A stretch of 36,372 bases of DNA, from positions 1 through 36,372 of the forward strand of contig JACQEY010000020.1 in assembly GCA_016200355.1 (NCBI GenBank), written 5' to 3'. Below, piece after piece: positions 25,979-32,215 of this stretch. The first letter of the stretch is position 1; each line of letters starts with the position of its first letter. The notes under the pieces are model-generated. The model saw only the letters and a list, made by a program, of their open reading frames with translations, was not told where the DNA came from and made no database searches. Source of the stretch: Nitrospirota bacterium (GTDB lineage Bacteria > Nitrospirota > Nitrospiria > Nitrospirales > Nitrospiraceae). The position numbers and the translations under genes are program-made.

Positions 25979-26029
25979 ATCGTTGGCGGATCCGCAGCCG
26001 ATCCGCCGTGGGAGTGGCAAAAGCCTTAA
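25979..26029 (+). pseudogene. Second SNase-like tail remnant
   Basis: The stretch reads as the last dozen or so residues of the nuclease family ('PPWEWQKP' then stop) after 'GGATCCGCAGCCG', which parallels GGATCCCCAGCCG at 22292-22304. A base is missing between the two parts relative to the intact frame. The rest of 25772-26216 shows no recognisable gene. Confidence 0.5.
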
Positions 26030-26216
26030 TCGCCTGCGTATGAGCGTCCGCAAATCAGGACCGTTACGCGTCCCGCGTAACCCAGCTCTCCACATAACCC
26101 CTACTTAAGATTACTTGCTTTGTTTGTGGGAAAGACCCTGGAGTGGCCCATTTCTCAGGGGCAGCGCGCAGACAGACAATGGTGTGTCGATCATATTCCT
26201 GTATGGAAGGTCTGGG

Positions 26217-26414
26217 ATGAAACCAATGGGCAGGCTCGTTCTTTTGGTACCCATCACCCTTGCGTTGACCGCCTGCATGTCTAACTTAGAAGCCAAGAAA
26301 ATGCCCGGCACGGACTTATCAGCAGCGAAGACCATTTATGTTCAGAAATTGACCGCCGATGAACATGGCGTCGATCAGTTGATCACTAACCAGTTGACCC
26401 GCATGGGGTACTGA
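26217..26414 (+). pseudogene. Truncated lipoprotein gene
   Basis: Sixty-five residues: lipoprotein signal 'LVLLVPITLALTACMSN' with lipobox Cys near residue 20, then 'AKTIYVQKLTADEHGVDQLI' and 'TNQLTRMGY' followed at once by a stop. The end of a helix followed by 'MGY' is where comparable lipoproteins continue into 'QATTG...' and a beta-rich domain. The stop TGA is the first three bases of an IS-like end (TGACCCTCCCCCG at 26412), so the gene was cut by an insertion. The missing part does not reappear downstream. The family resemblance is from memory. Confidence 0.6.
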
Positions 26415-26564
26415 CCCTCCCCCGATTTTACAGACACCTCCATAAGGGGGAGAATGGTGAAATCGGAGGTGACCATGTCTGATCCTCCCCCGGAATAGTG
26501 GACACCTCGAAAAGGGTGGGGCATGCTCACCCCGGAGGTGTCCACTATTCCGGGGGAAGATCAG
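26412..26564. mobile_element. IS-end remnants, including a 30-bp inverted-repeat hairpin
   Basis: A TGACCCTCCCCCG end at 26412 is followed by an IS-end pair: arms 26479-26508 and 26535-26564 match in 29 of 30 bases and enclose 26 bases. Both ends share the TGA-C/T-CC-TCCCCCG start seen at IS3-group termini. No transposase gene lies between, so these are solo ends, an internally deleted IS, or a MITE. Positions 26565-26808 hold nothing recognisable. Confidence 0.65.
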
Positions 26565-26808
26565 ATACCTCCTGACTGAGATAATGTTTTCCATATCATA
26601 GGCACCTAGAACGACAATAGTTTGCACTGCACACGCCTGAAATCACTTTGATCCATACACATACCCCTCGAAGATTGCTTGCGGAACGCTAATCCCCCTC
26701 TTTAGTTCGGCCTCACCTACCTCTACGGTATTTTCAAAAATTCTGCCCTGCCCCAATATCCCACTCAATAGCCCGCTTCACGGATATCGTTTCCAGGAGG
26801 ACAGACCA

Positions 26809-27009
26809 ATGCACAAACAGATTGGGAAGATCGGGGCCATTCGCCGGGAGCTAGACGGCAAAGCCTGTCCCTTCTGCGGAGGCCATAAGTATCAGCTCGT
26901 GCTTCGCGGAAACATACAGCCCCAAACTGGAGGACTCTTCGCCCGCTGTTCTCAGTGCCAGCGCCCTCGCGGACTCGATGAGGACCTCGGACGAATACTC
27001 TGGATGTGA
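26809..27009 (+). CDS. Small zinc-ribbon protein
   Basis: A 66-residue protein. CAGGAGGAC lies about six bases before the ATG. Two Cys pairs, 'CPFCGG' and 'CSQC', spaced about 30 residues apart, form a zinc ribbon; 'KYQLVLRGNIQPQTGGLFAR' lies between them as strands. Such tiny zinc ribbons are common in accessory regions and usually bind nucleic acid or proteins; the role here is unknown. Confidence 0.65.
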   Translation: MHKQIGKIGAIRRELDGKACPFCGGHKYQLVLRGNIQPQTGGLFARCSQCQRPRGLDEDLGRILWM

Positions 27010-27048
27010 AAACACTTCCGCATCACCTCAACACAGAAGGAAGACACG

Positions 27049-27390
27049 ATGCACGTCCTCTCTTCCTCAATCGAAGCCAGAAAGTTACGCGGCACACATA
27101 AGAAACAGAAACGAACTGCACTGCGCATGTTAGCACTCAGCGGTGTCGTCAGACCCAGCCATGTTGAACTCCATTACACGACACCCATTACCGGCATGAC
27201 CACCTCCCGGGCGCAGCCAACTGCGATCGGGTATCCGCAGACCCACCCTCTCCCTTTGCCGTCATGGGACCATACCACCACACTCAACATGAAACAGACA
27301 CGCCAATGGACGCGCACCCTCTCATCCTCCCTCGTCCAACTTGCAAAAATACCAATCGTTCTTCGGTGGGCCAAGCAGTTAGACCGGTAA
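27049..27390 (+). CDS. Doubtful small hypothetical protein
   Basis: A 113-residue frame with a good ribosome site (AGAAGGA, eight bases before ATG) 39 bases after the zinc-ribbon gene. The N-terminus is basic ('KLRGTHKKQKRTALRML'), the rest has low-complexity Thr/Pro stretches and no motif. On the opposite strand a GTG-started frame (27174-27473) begins 'ILPQALWEVQAIREEDQEKL' and looks gene-like for its first 35 residues. Only one of the two can be right over 27174-27390; I favour this one only for its ribosome site. Confidence 0.3.
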   Translation: MHVLSSSIEARKLRGTHKKQKRTALRMLALSGVVRPSHVELHYTTPITGMTTSRAQPTAIGYPQTHPLPLPSWDHTTTLNMKQTRQWTRTLSSSLVQLAKIPIVLRWAKQLDR

Positions 27391-27497
27391 GCCTTTGCCA
27401 TCTTCTCCGAGAGTTTTTCTTGATCCTCCTCGCGAATCGCTTGTACCTCCCACAAGGCCTGGGGTAAGATCACCGCTCGCTTGCTGGTCTTCCTAGT

Positions 27498-27674
27498 AGC
27501 CAGGATTATTCATGAATGCCGTCGCGAGGCGTTCGAGACCGAAACCCGCCGGGGCTTCTCGCAAGTAAGGCCGACGTAGGCGTGCTGGCAGCCCGTCGAG
27601 GAGGCCGAACGAGAAAAGCCCCGCCGGGCGAGAGGATCGAGCGACGTAGCAGGTATTCATGAATAGTCCTGGCT
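27498..27674. mobile_element. MITE-like element with 23-bp terminal inverted repeats
   Basis: The ends 27498-27520 (AGCCAGGATTATTCATGAAT...) and 27652-27674 are inverted repeats matching in 21 of 23 bases; each contains the palindrome ATTCATGAAT. Inside, CCCGCCGGGGCTTCTCG and CGAGAAAAGCCCCGCCGGG form a second inverted pair. It is 177 bp, codes for nothing, and ends 56 bases before tRNA-Ser(GCU). The stretch 27391-27497 is featureless. Confidence 0.75.
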
Positions 27675-27730
27675 AGGGTCATCAACTGCGTCGCAGATGA
27701 CTGGGAACCCCGCATAGAGCTGAGATCAGT

Positions 27731-27822
27731 GGAGAGGTGGCCGAGTGGCCGAAGGCAGCAGTTTGCTAAACTGCCGTAGGGGGAAACTTCTACCGAGGGT
27801 TCAAATCCCTCCCTCTCCGCCA
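27731..27822 (+). tRNA. tRNA-Ser(GCU)
   Basis: A 92-base class II tRNA with encoded CCA. Acceptor GGAGAGG pairs with CCTCTCC; anticodon stem GCAGT/ACTGC encloses TTGCTAA with anticodon GCT; the variable arm is long (CGTAGGGGGAAACTTCTACG); the T-loop is GTTCAAATC. Confidence 0.95.
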
Positions 27823-27828
27823 CAGCCT

Positions 27829-27894
27829 ATCTGGTTCATTTGGTTTGTTTCGTTGGTTTGGTTCAACCAAATAAACAAACCAAATGAACCAGAT
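27829..27894. repeat. 9-nt-unit hairpin repeat, copy 4
   Basis: The best member: arms 27829-27850 and 27873-27894 are perfectly complementary over 22 bp. It begins seven bases after tRNA-Ser(GCU), and a TTTTT run follows at 27910-27914. The inner loop contains a further small palindrome (GGTTCAACC). Confidence 0.9.
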
Positions 27895-27962
27895 ATACCA
27901 GGTAACTTGATTTTTCTCGGACGATCCTGTAACAGTGCCTCGCTCTTCTTTCCCTGAACCGT

Positions 27963-28038
27963 GCCGAGGTAGCTCAGTTGGTAGAGCACAGCCCTGAAAA
28001 GGCTGGTGTCGACAGTTCAATTCTGTCCCTCGGCACCA
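27963..28038 (+). tRNA. tRNA-Phe(GAA), prophage integration site
   Basis: A 76-base tRNA with encoded CCA: acceptor GCCGAGG/CCTCGGC, anticodon loop CTGAAAA with GAA, T-loop GTTCAATTC. The minus-strand integrase frame runs into it and ends at 27974, so the tRNA 3' part is the likely attachment core. The duplicate core expected at the far end of the prophage was not found in the window. Confidence 0.95.
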
Positions 28039-29185
28039 TCTTTCCACTACTTACGCGATTTTGAATTAGTTCTACGTAGGATGGTGGCACCTCTAGTGGC
28101 ACCTGGAAGGCTTTTTCCTGCTTTTTGGCACCGATTTTTTCACGTAGTTTCTGCTCGGTCAAGACAGCGAGCCGGGTGACCGCATCACGTAATCGTGAAT
28201 CCCAATCATGAATGTACAAGTCACCAGTTCCGGGAAGTCGATGGCCGAGAAGTTTTTCGATCACGATATAATCCACTCCGGCTTCGAGCAACCACGTTGC
28301 AAAGGTATGCCGTAGGTCATGGAAGTGGAGTTCATGCACCCCTGCCCGTTCAATCGTGTCGAGCCACCGATGCTTGAAGGAGTTCGCGTCCTTCCACCGC
28401 CAAAAGAACCGACCACCGGGTCTAGGGAGATCCCATCGCAACGCCGCACGGGCGAGGTCATTGATCGGAATGGCCTTCGCAACACGTTTGTTGGAGCTCC
28501 GTCCAGGCGACGGAGCGAGCCACAACCCATCCCCCCGCTGCACTAACCATTCTTCATGCATGTCGATCAGCTTGCTTTCCCGCATTCCGGTCTGAAGCGC
28601 GAGAATGACCACGCGCCAGACCTCCTGTGAGGCAGCTTGCTGGATCTTCTGTAATTCCCACGATTCTGCGACGCGTTCCCGCTTCACATACTGTGGGACA
28701 TGCAACCGCCGGAGTCGATTCTTATCCAGCGCTTCACACTCAACGGCCAGATTGAGCACCGCACTCAACACCGCACACTCTCGCTCGATGGTGCCCTCAG
28801 CCGCTTTTTCCGCTCGCCGTTTCTCCAAATACACTAAGCCATCTTCCATTCGCACATCGGCGAGCCGCTTTAATCCGAAGTGCGGAATGAGGTGCAGCGT
28901 TAACGCCTTCTCATTCCGATGATCTAAATCACGGCGCTTAGCTTTCATGTATTGCAAATACGTGGGAACGAAGGTGCCGAATGTCGGGCTCTCAGGAGGG
29001 AGGGCTCGTGTAATCTGCTTTTCAGCGGTATTTTTATGAATGGCTGTGATTATCTTAAGGGCCGCGTCTCGTTCCTTATCTGTGCTCAAGTTGATACCAA
29101 GGAATGGACGATATCGAATTCCTTGATACCAGTATGTGAGGACGGAACGAGTTCCTTTGGAAGTTGGGGTGCGGCGAATGTTCAT
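27974..29185 (-). CDS. Inovirus prophage tyrosine integrase
   Basis: A 403-residue site-specific recombinase. A SAM-like core-binding domain (about 65-165) precedes the catalytic domain with Arg in 'LQTGMRESKLIDMHEEW', the HxLR box 'FHDLRHTFATWLLEAG', 'KLLGHRLPGTGDLYIHDW' with the GH motif and a Tyr candidate. The last 20 residues are translated from the antisense of tRNA-Phe, so the gene acquired its current stop on integration or carries the tRNA core. The excisionase-like gene ends eight bases upstream. The closing GH[R/L] box has an unusual insert ('RLPGTG'); the nucleophile Tyr should be checked. Confidence 0.9.
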   Translation of the reverse strand: MNIRRTPTSKGTRSVLTYWYQGIRYRPFLGINLSTDKERDAALKIITAIHKNTAEKQITRALPPESPTFGTFVPTYLQYMKAKRRDLDHRNEKALTLHLIPHFGLKRLADVRMEDGLVYLEKRRAEKAAEGTIERECAVLSAVLNLAVECEALDKNRLRRLHVPQYVKRERVAESWELQKIQQAASQEVWRVVILALQTGMRESKLIDMHEEWLVQRGDGLWLAPSPGRSSNKRVAKAIPINDLARAALRWDLPRPGGRFFWRWKDANSFKHRWLDTIERAGVHELHFHDLRHTFATWLLEAGVDYIVIEKLLGHRLPGTGDLYIHDWDSRLRDAVTRLAVLTEQKLREKIGAKKQEKAFQVPLEVPPSYVELIQNRVSSGKMVPRDRIELSTPAFSGLCSTN

Positions 29186-29193
29186 GAGGACCG

Positions 29194-29424
29194 CTAGGAT
29201 CTCCCTAAAGAGAACAGAGGATTCCGATGGTACCCGTTCAGCTTACTCTCGTCAACCGCCTCAACTGCCACTTCCCGCTGCGCGCGAACCCATTGTTCCA
29301 AATCTTCCTCAATAAACATCACCCGATGCCCATAACGCACCCGTGGAATGTCGAGGCGCTGATATAGCGTCCTCTTGGTAAGCCGTAAGAACCGTGCGGC
29401 TTCATCAATGGTCAGGAGCGTCAT
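29194..29424 (-). CDS. Excisionase-type helix-turn-helix protein
   Basis: A 76-residue protein with a MerR/AlpA-like winged helix-turn-helix: 'LTIDEAARFLRLTKRTLYQR' then 'IPRVRYGHRVMFIEEDLEQW'. Such proteins direct excision (Xis) or regulate prophage promoters. AGG lies about six bases before the ATG. The integrase gene follows after eight bases on the same strand, so the pair is an int-xis operon. Confidence 0.8.
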   Translation of the reverse strand: MTLLTIDEAARFLRLTKRTLYQRLDIPRVRYGHRVMFIEEDLEQWVRAQREVAVEAVDESKLNGYHRNPLFSLGRS

Positions 29425-29490
29425 GTAACCTCCAAAAGCTTAGTACCGTCCTACTCACTTATATTCCGTTCTCGCAATTCGCTCTGAACC

Positions 29491-29512
29491 GGGGGAGTCT
29501 TACGACACCCCC
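29491..29512. other. Hairpin in prophage intergenic region
   Basis: GGGGG-A-GTC-TTAC-GAC-A-CCCCC: an eight-pair stem with one A/A mismatch. It lies between the excisionase-type gene and the RadC gene, which are transcribed away from each other. With the nested hairpin at 29654-29716 it makes the region resemble the structured intergenic region of filamentous phages. Confidence 0.55.
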
Positions 29513-29653
29513 ATACCCCCACGATGCGCCCGCATGGCCGCCGGCGTCGGATTCGGACTGCACTCCCAGTGGGTGCGAACTGGCGCTGCAGAGCAGCGGC
29601 CAGGCCTTCCGGGTGCCACTTCAGGCCTGTCCCCCGCGAGCGCACCATTCCGC

Positions 29654-29716
29654 CTTCTTCATCGACGCCCCACCCCTGTGCTGTGAAGGGTGGGGCTAAA
29701 CATCTTGATGAAGAAG
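29654..29716. other. Nested hairpin, candidate inovirus origin or packaging signal
   Basis: Outer arms CTTCTTCATC (29654-29663) and GATGAAGAAG (29707-29716), inner arms GCCCCACCC (29667-29675) and GGGTGGGGC (29688-29696), loop of 12. The outer right arm overlaps the ribosome site of the RadC gene. Filamentous phages keep their replication origins and packaging signal in such hairpins; this is the only gene-free stretch of about 300 bases inside the prophage core. Confidence 0.5.
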
Positions 29717-29725
29717 GAGACGGAC

Positions 29726-30232
29726 ATGGCCATTCACGGTTCACAGGGCATGCTGAATGGGCAACAGCAGACGCAGCCGAGGCATGAATACGCTGTGCCT
29801 CGATACCGGGTCACACTGGTGCGTGACAATCGGGCCATGCCGCCCTCATCACCACTGAACACCTCGGTCACCGCGGCAGCCGTCCTCAGACCGCTCTTTG
29901 CGGGACTGGACCGGGAACAATTCCTCGTCTGCGGATTGGATGCCAAGCATGCCATCATCGGCGTCAACGTCGTCTCGATCGGCTCCCTGACGTTGGCGAT
30001 CGTGCATCCGCGCGAGGTGTTCAAACCGCTGATCCTGATGAACGCGGCCGCCTGGATTTGTGCGCACAATCACCCGTCCGGCGGCGATGCGACGCCCAGC
30101 CTGGAGGATCGTGTGCTCACCAGCCGACTCCGGCAGGGGGCCGACCTGCTCGGCATCACCTTGCTCGACCATCTCATCCTCACCGACGAGCGCTGCTACA
30201 GCTTCGCAGACCAGGGCTGGCCCGGCGCATAA
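29726..30232 (+). CDS. RadC/JAB (MPN) domain protein
   Basis: A 168-residue protein. The start at 29726 is chosen for AAGGAG six bases before it; upstream in-frame starts lie in the hairpin. The JAB/MPN metal site is present: 'WICAHNHPSGGDATPSLEDR' (HxHPSG...D), preceded by 'VVSIGSLTLAIVHPREVFKP'. RadC-type proteins occur widely in mobile elements; despite the name, a DNA-repair role was not upheld, and the biochemical role is open. It is the only plus-strand gene in the prophage core and meets the coat-like gene 30237-30380 tail to tail, four bases apart. Confidence 0.85.
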   Translation: MAIHGSQGMLNGQQQTQPRHEYAVPRYRVTLVRDNRAMPPSSPLNTSVTAAAVLRPLFAGLDREQFLVCGLDAKHAIIGVNVVSIGSLTLAIVHPREVFKPLILMNAAAWICAHNHPSGGDATPSLEDRVLTSRLRQGADLLGITLLDHLILTDERCYSFADQGWPGA

Positions 30233-30236
30233 GGGC

Positions 30237-30380
30237 TTAGGCCCGCATGAGCCGGAGGACCCAGATCACAGCGGAGGCCGTCAGCGCGATTCCAATCACC
30301 GCCGCACCCCATCCGATGAGGTCCGCTGCAAGTGCATTCCCGAGTTGATGCAAATCCGTGGCTACGGTCGCGAGTACCAT
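30237..30380 (-). CDS. Pf3-like small coat-type protein without signal peptide
   Basis: A 47-residue protein: a polar N-terminal helix ('VLATVATDLHQLGNALAADL'), one membrane segment ('WGAAVIGIALTASAVIWVL') and a basic end ('RLMRA'). This is the design of a filamentous-phage major coat protein, and the lack of a cleavable signal recalls phage Pf3 (44 residues). GGAGGGGTGAT precedes the ATG, close to an extended Shine-Dalgarno sequence, consistent with high expression. It lies at the end of the structural operon, after the gene for a coat protein with a signal peptide. Which of the two is the main coat is open. Confidence 0.65.
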   Translation of the reverse strand: MVLATVATDLHQLGNALAADLIGWGAAVIGIALTASAVIWVLRLMRA

Positions 30381-30443
30381 CGATCACCCCTCCCACCAGA
30401 CAAGACGGCAGCCCGTGCACAGACTGCCGTCCCACCGACCCGA

Positions 30444-30644
30444 TTAATGCACCAACGACTTGACGCGCTTGTACGCGAAAATCGTCAGGGCCACCCCAAT
30501 GAACACCACACCCCACGCGACGATGTCACCCTTGACGCTGGTGATCGTGGTGGTTGTCGACGCGTCCACTGGGAACACCTGCGCCATGGCCTCTTGCGCC
30601 ATCAGCGCGAGCCCCAGCACGGCCACACTCACGTTCTTCCACAT
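30444..30644 (-). CDS. Inovirus major coat protein (pVIII-like), with signal peptide
   Basis: A 66-residue precursor: a signal peptide 'MWKNVSVAVLGLALMAQEAM' cleaved after about residue 21 (AMA), then a 45-residue mature protein with a polar N-terminal part ('QVFPVDASTTTTITSVKGDI'), a membrane segment ('VAWGVVFIGVALTIFAY') and a basic C-terminus ('KRVKSLVH') that would contact DNA. Length and layout match the Ff/CTX major coat. GAGGAACG precedes the ATG. It lies downstream of the Zot-like gene, whereas in Ff phages the coat gene lies before gene III. Confidence 0.85.
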   Translation of the reverse strand: MWKNVSVAVLGLALMAQEAMAQVFPVDASTTTTITSVKGDIVAWGVVFIGVALTIFAYKRVKSLVH

Positions 30645-30660
30645 CGTTCCTCACCCCCTC

Positions 30661-30771
30661 TCACTCCATTCTCCCGAGCAACAACTTCACGATCACACCG
30701 ACCGCAAAGCCTCCCAGGAAACACGCCCCCGCCCAATACACCAGGGCATCGACGGCCGCTTGATTCATCAT
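30661..30771 (-). CDS. Small inovirus membrane protein (36 aa)
   Basis: Too short for standard gene calling: 36 residues, tandem ATG start with GAGGGG just upstream, one membrane segment ('FLGGFAVGVIVKLLLGRME') and a polar N-terminus. It sits between the Zot-like and coat genes on the same strand, 8 bases before the Zot stop and 16 bases ahead of the coat gene start. Likely a minor virion or assembly protein; no specific assignment can be made. Confidence 0.5.
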   Translation of the reverse strand: MMNQAAVDALVYWAGACFLGGFAVGVIVKLLLGRME

Positions 30772-30779
30772 GCACCCCT

Positions 30780-31943
30780 CTAGAGTCCTGGTGGAGTCGC
30801 CAATAAGCCAGGAGGCGACGCGAGCAACCCCGGAGGACTCGCCAAGAGGTCCGTCTGTCCAGGCACCGCCGCAGGAGGAGGCTCAGTCGGTGCCATGCTC
30901 AGCGCACGGTCGCTCGTCGGCGTCTCCGCAGGCGACGAAGGAACCATGCCCGACGCATACGCTGGCTCCGATCGTGTGCCGCCGTAGATCACCCCCGTGC
31001 CAGACAGTACCCGCACGCCGCGCACCATGCGCGAGGACACCGTCCCGCCGGACTCCCCCGCGATCTCGTCCTCCGTCATCAGGTGTCCGTCCTCCGACAC
31101 CCATAGCCACACCACCTGACCACCCTGTATGGTCGTCATGCCGCCTTGAATGCGCACCGGCCGCACCGCCGAGGGCACCACGACCGGCACAGGCGCCACG
31201 GGCTGAGACACTGGGGCCACAGACAGCGGCGGCGGGAGTTTCGAGACGACAGCCGCTGGTACAGGCTTCACTCCAGAGAGCCAGCCCCCAAACGCAAACC
31301 ACCCGATCGCCACGACCAAACCAAGTACCCCTATGAGCAACGTCGGACTTTTCAACATGGAGCCTCCCCGCGCAGTTTCGCGCACCGTGGCTGAGGAATA
31401 GCTGGAATAGTAGGCGTAGAGCTTCGGCTCGTACTTGCCCGAGAACATCCGGATCACTTCCAACTCTTCAGGGTTGCCTCTCACCGAGGCCTGATACCGA
31501 TTCTTCAACCCAAACCGATCCAACCGGCGAAACTTTGTGGTCGCTTCCACCAACCGATTCACCCCGAGCGTCACTTGCCCATACTGTTGACACATCAGCA
31601 CCAGATCGATGCCCCTATGCCGATGGGTTTCGAGCCACCGCAGCAGTGCAGGGTCCGTCTTGTCTCTCGATCGGAACACGGTTTGCACCTCGTCAATCAA
31701 CACCGCGGACCCAGGCTCAACATCAAGCAGTCCAGCCTTCACGTCCTCACCGGAGTTCCAGAGCGTAATTTGTTGTTGCAACACCGCCAGCTCGGCACCC
31801 TCAAACAACGCGAGACGATCCAGGTAGAAGCCATCGACGAACACATAGACGCGCCGACCGGCACGCACCCACTTGAGCAATCGCTCTGACACCGCGTAGT
31901 AGGACTTCCCTGACCCTGGGACGCCTTCCAGCATTTCAATCAT
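30780..31943 (-). CDS. Zot-like assembly ATPase (pI family)
   Basis: A 387-residue inner-membrane ATPase that drives virion extrusion. The frame is open to 32228, but the ATG at 31943 overlaps the previous gene by four bases (ATGA) and puts the Walker A 'EGVPGSGKSYYA' at residues 5-16, as in the family; Walker B is 'GSAVLIDEVQTVFRSR'. The cytoplasmic ATPase domain is followed by a membrane segment near residue 195-215 ('LLIGVLGLVVAIGWFAFGGW') and a periplasmic tail rich in Pro/Val. The tail ends in a 7-residue repeat, LLASPPG, about three times. No pIV secretin gene follows. Confidence 0.93.
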   Translation of the reverse strand: MIEMLEGVPGSGKSYYAVSERLLKWVRAGRRVYVFVDGFYLDRLALFEGAELAVLQQQITLWNSGEDVKAGLLDVEPGSAVLIDEVQTVFRSRDKTDPALLRWLETHRHRGIDLVLMCQQYGQVTLGVNRLVEATTKFRRLDRFGLKNRYQASVRGNPEELEVIRMFSGKYEPKLYAYYSSYSSATVRETARGGSMLKSPTLLIGVLGLVVAIGWFAFGGWLSGVKPVPAAVVSKLPPPLSVAPVSQPVAPVPVVVPSAVRPVRIQGGMTTIQGGQVVWLWVSEDGHLMTEDEIAGESGGTVSSRMVRGVRVLSGTGVIYGGTRSEPAYASGMVPSSPAETPTSDRALSMAPTEPPPAAVPGQTDLLASPPGLLASPPGLLATPPGL

Positions 31944-32215
31944 GAGCCCCACCGCACAAACGGCACCGATTGCAAGAGAAATCGCACCCCCATCGCCCCC
32001 GCAATAATCGCAATCGCCTGCGACAGACCGGTTGCCCCCAGCAGCCAGGCGTACTGATCCGCGATCACCGGCACAGCCAGCGCACCAGTACCCACCGAGG
32101 CCAGGAGCGCATCCACCGGACTCAGGACCGAATCCCAGCCGATCAGCCAGATGTCTTTGAAGCTGGCGATCATGTCCATCAGAAAGCAGTAGATGAGATT
32201 CAACAGTGCGGTCAT
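31940..32215 (-). CDS. DUF2523-type protein, pVI-like
   Basis: A 91-residue hydrophobic protein with three likely membrane segments ('LLNLIYCFLMDMIA', 'GTGALAVPVI', 'LSQAIAIIAGAMGVRFLL'). It fits the DUF2523 family that lies between the adsorption protein and Zot in many inoviruses and takes the place of pVI, the end-cap protein that joins pIII to the coat. It overlaps both neighbours by four bases, so all three are translationally coupled. Confidence 0.8.
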   Translation of the reverse strand: MTALLNLIYCFLMDMIASFKDIWLIGWDSVLSPVDALLASVGTGALAVPVIADQYAWLLGATGLSQAIAIIAGAMGVRFLLQSVPFVRWGS

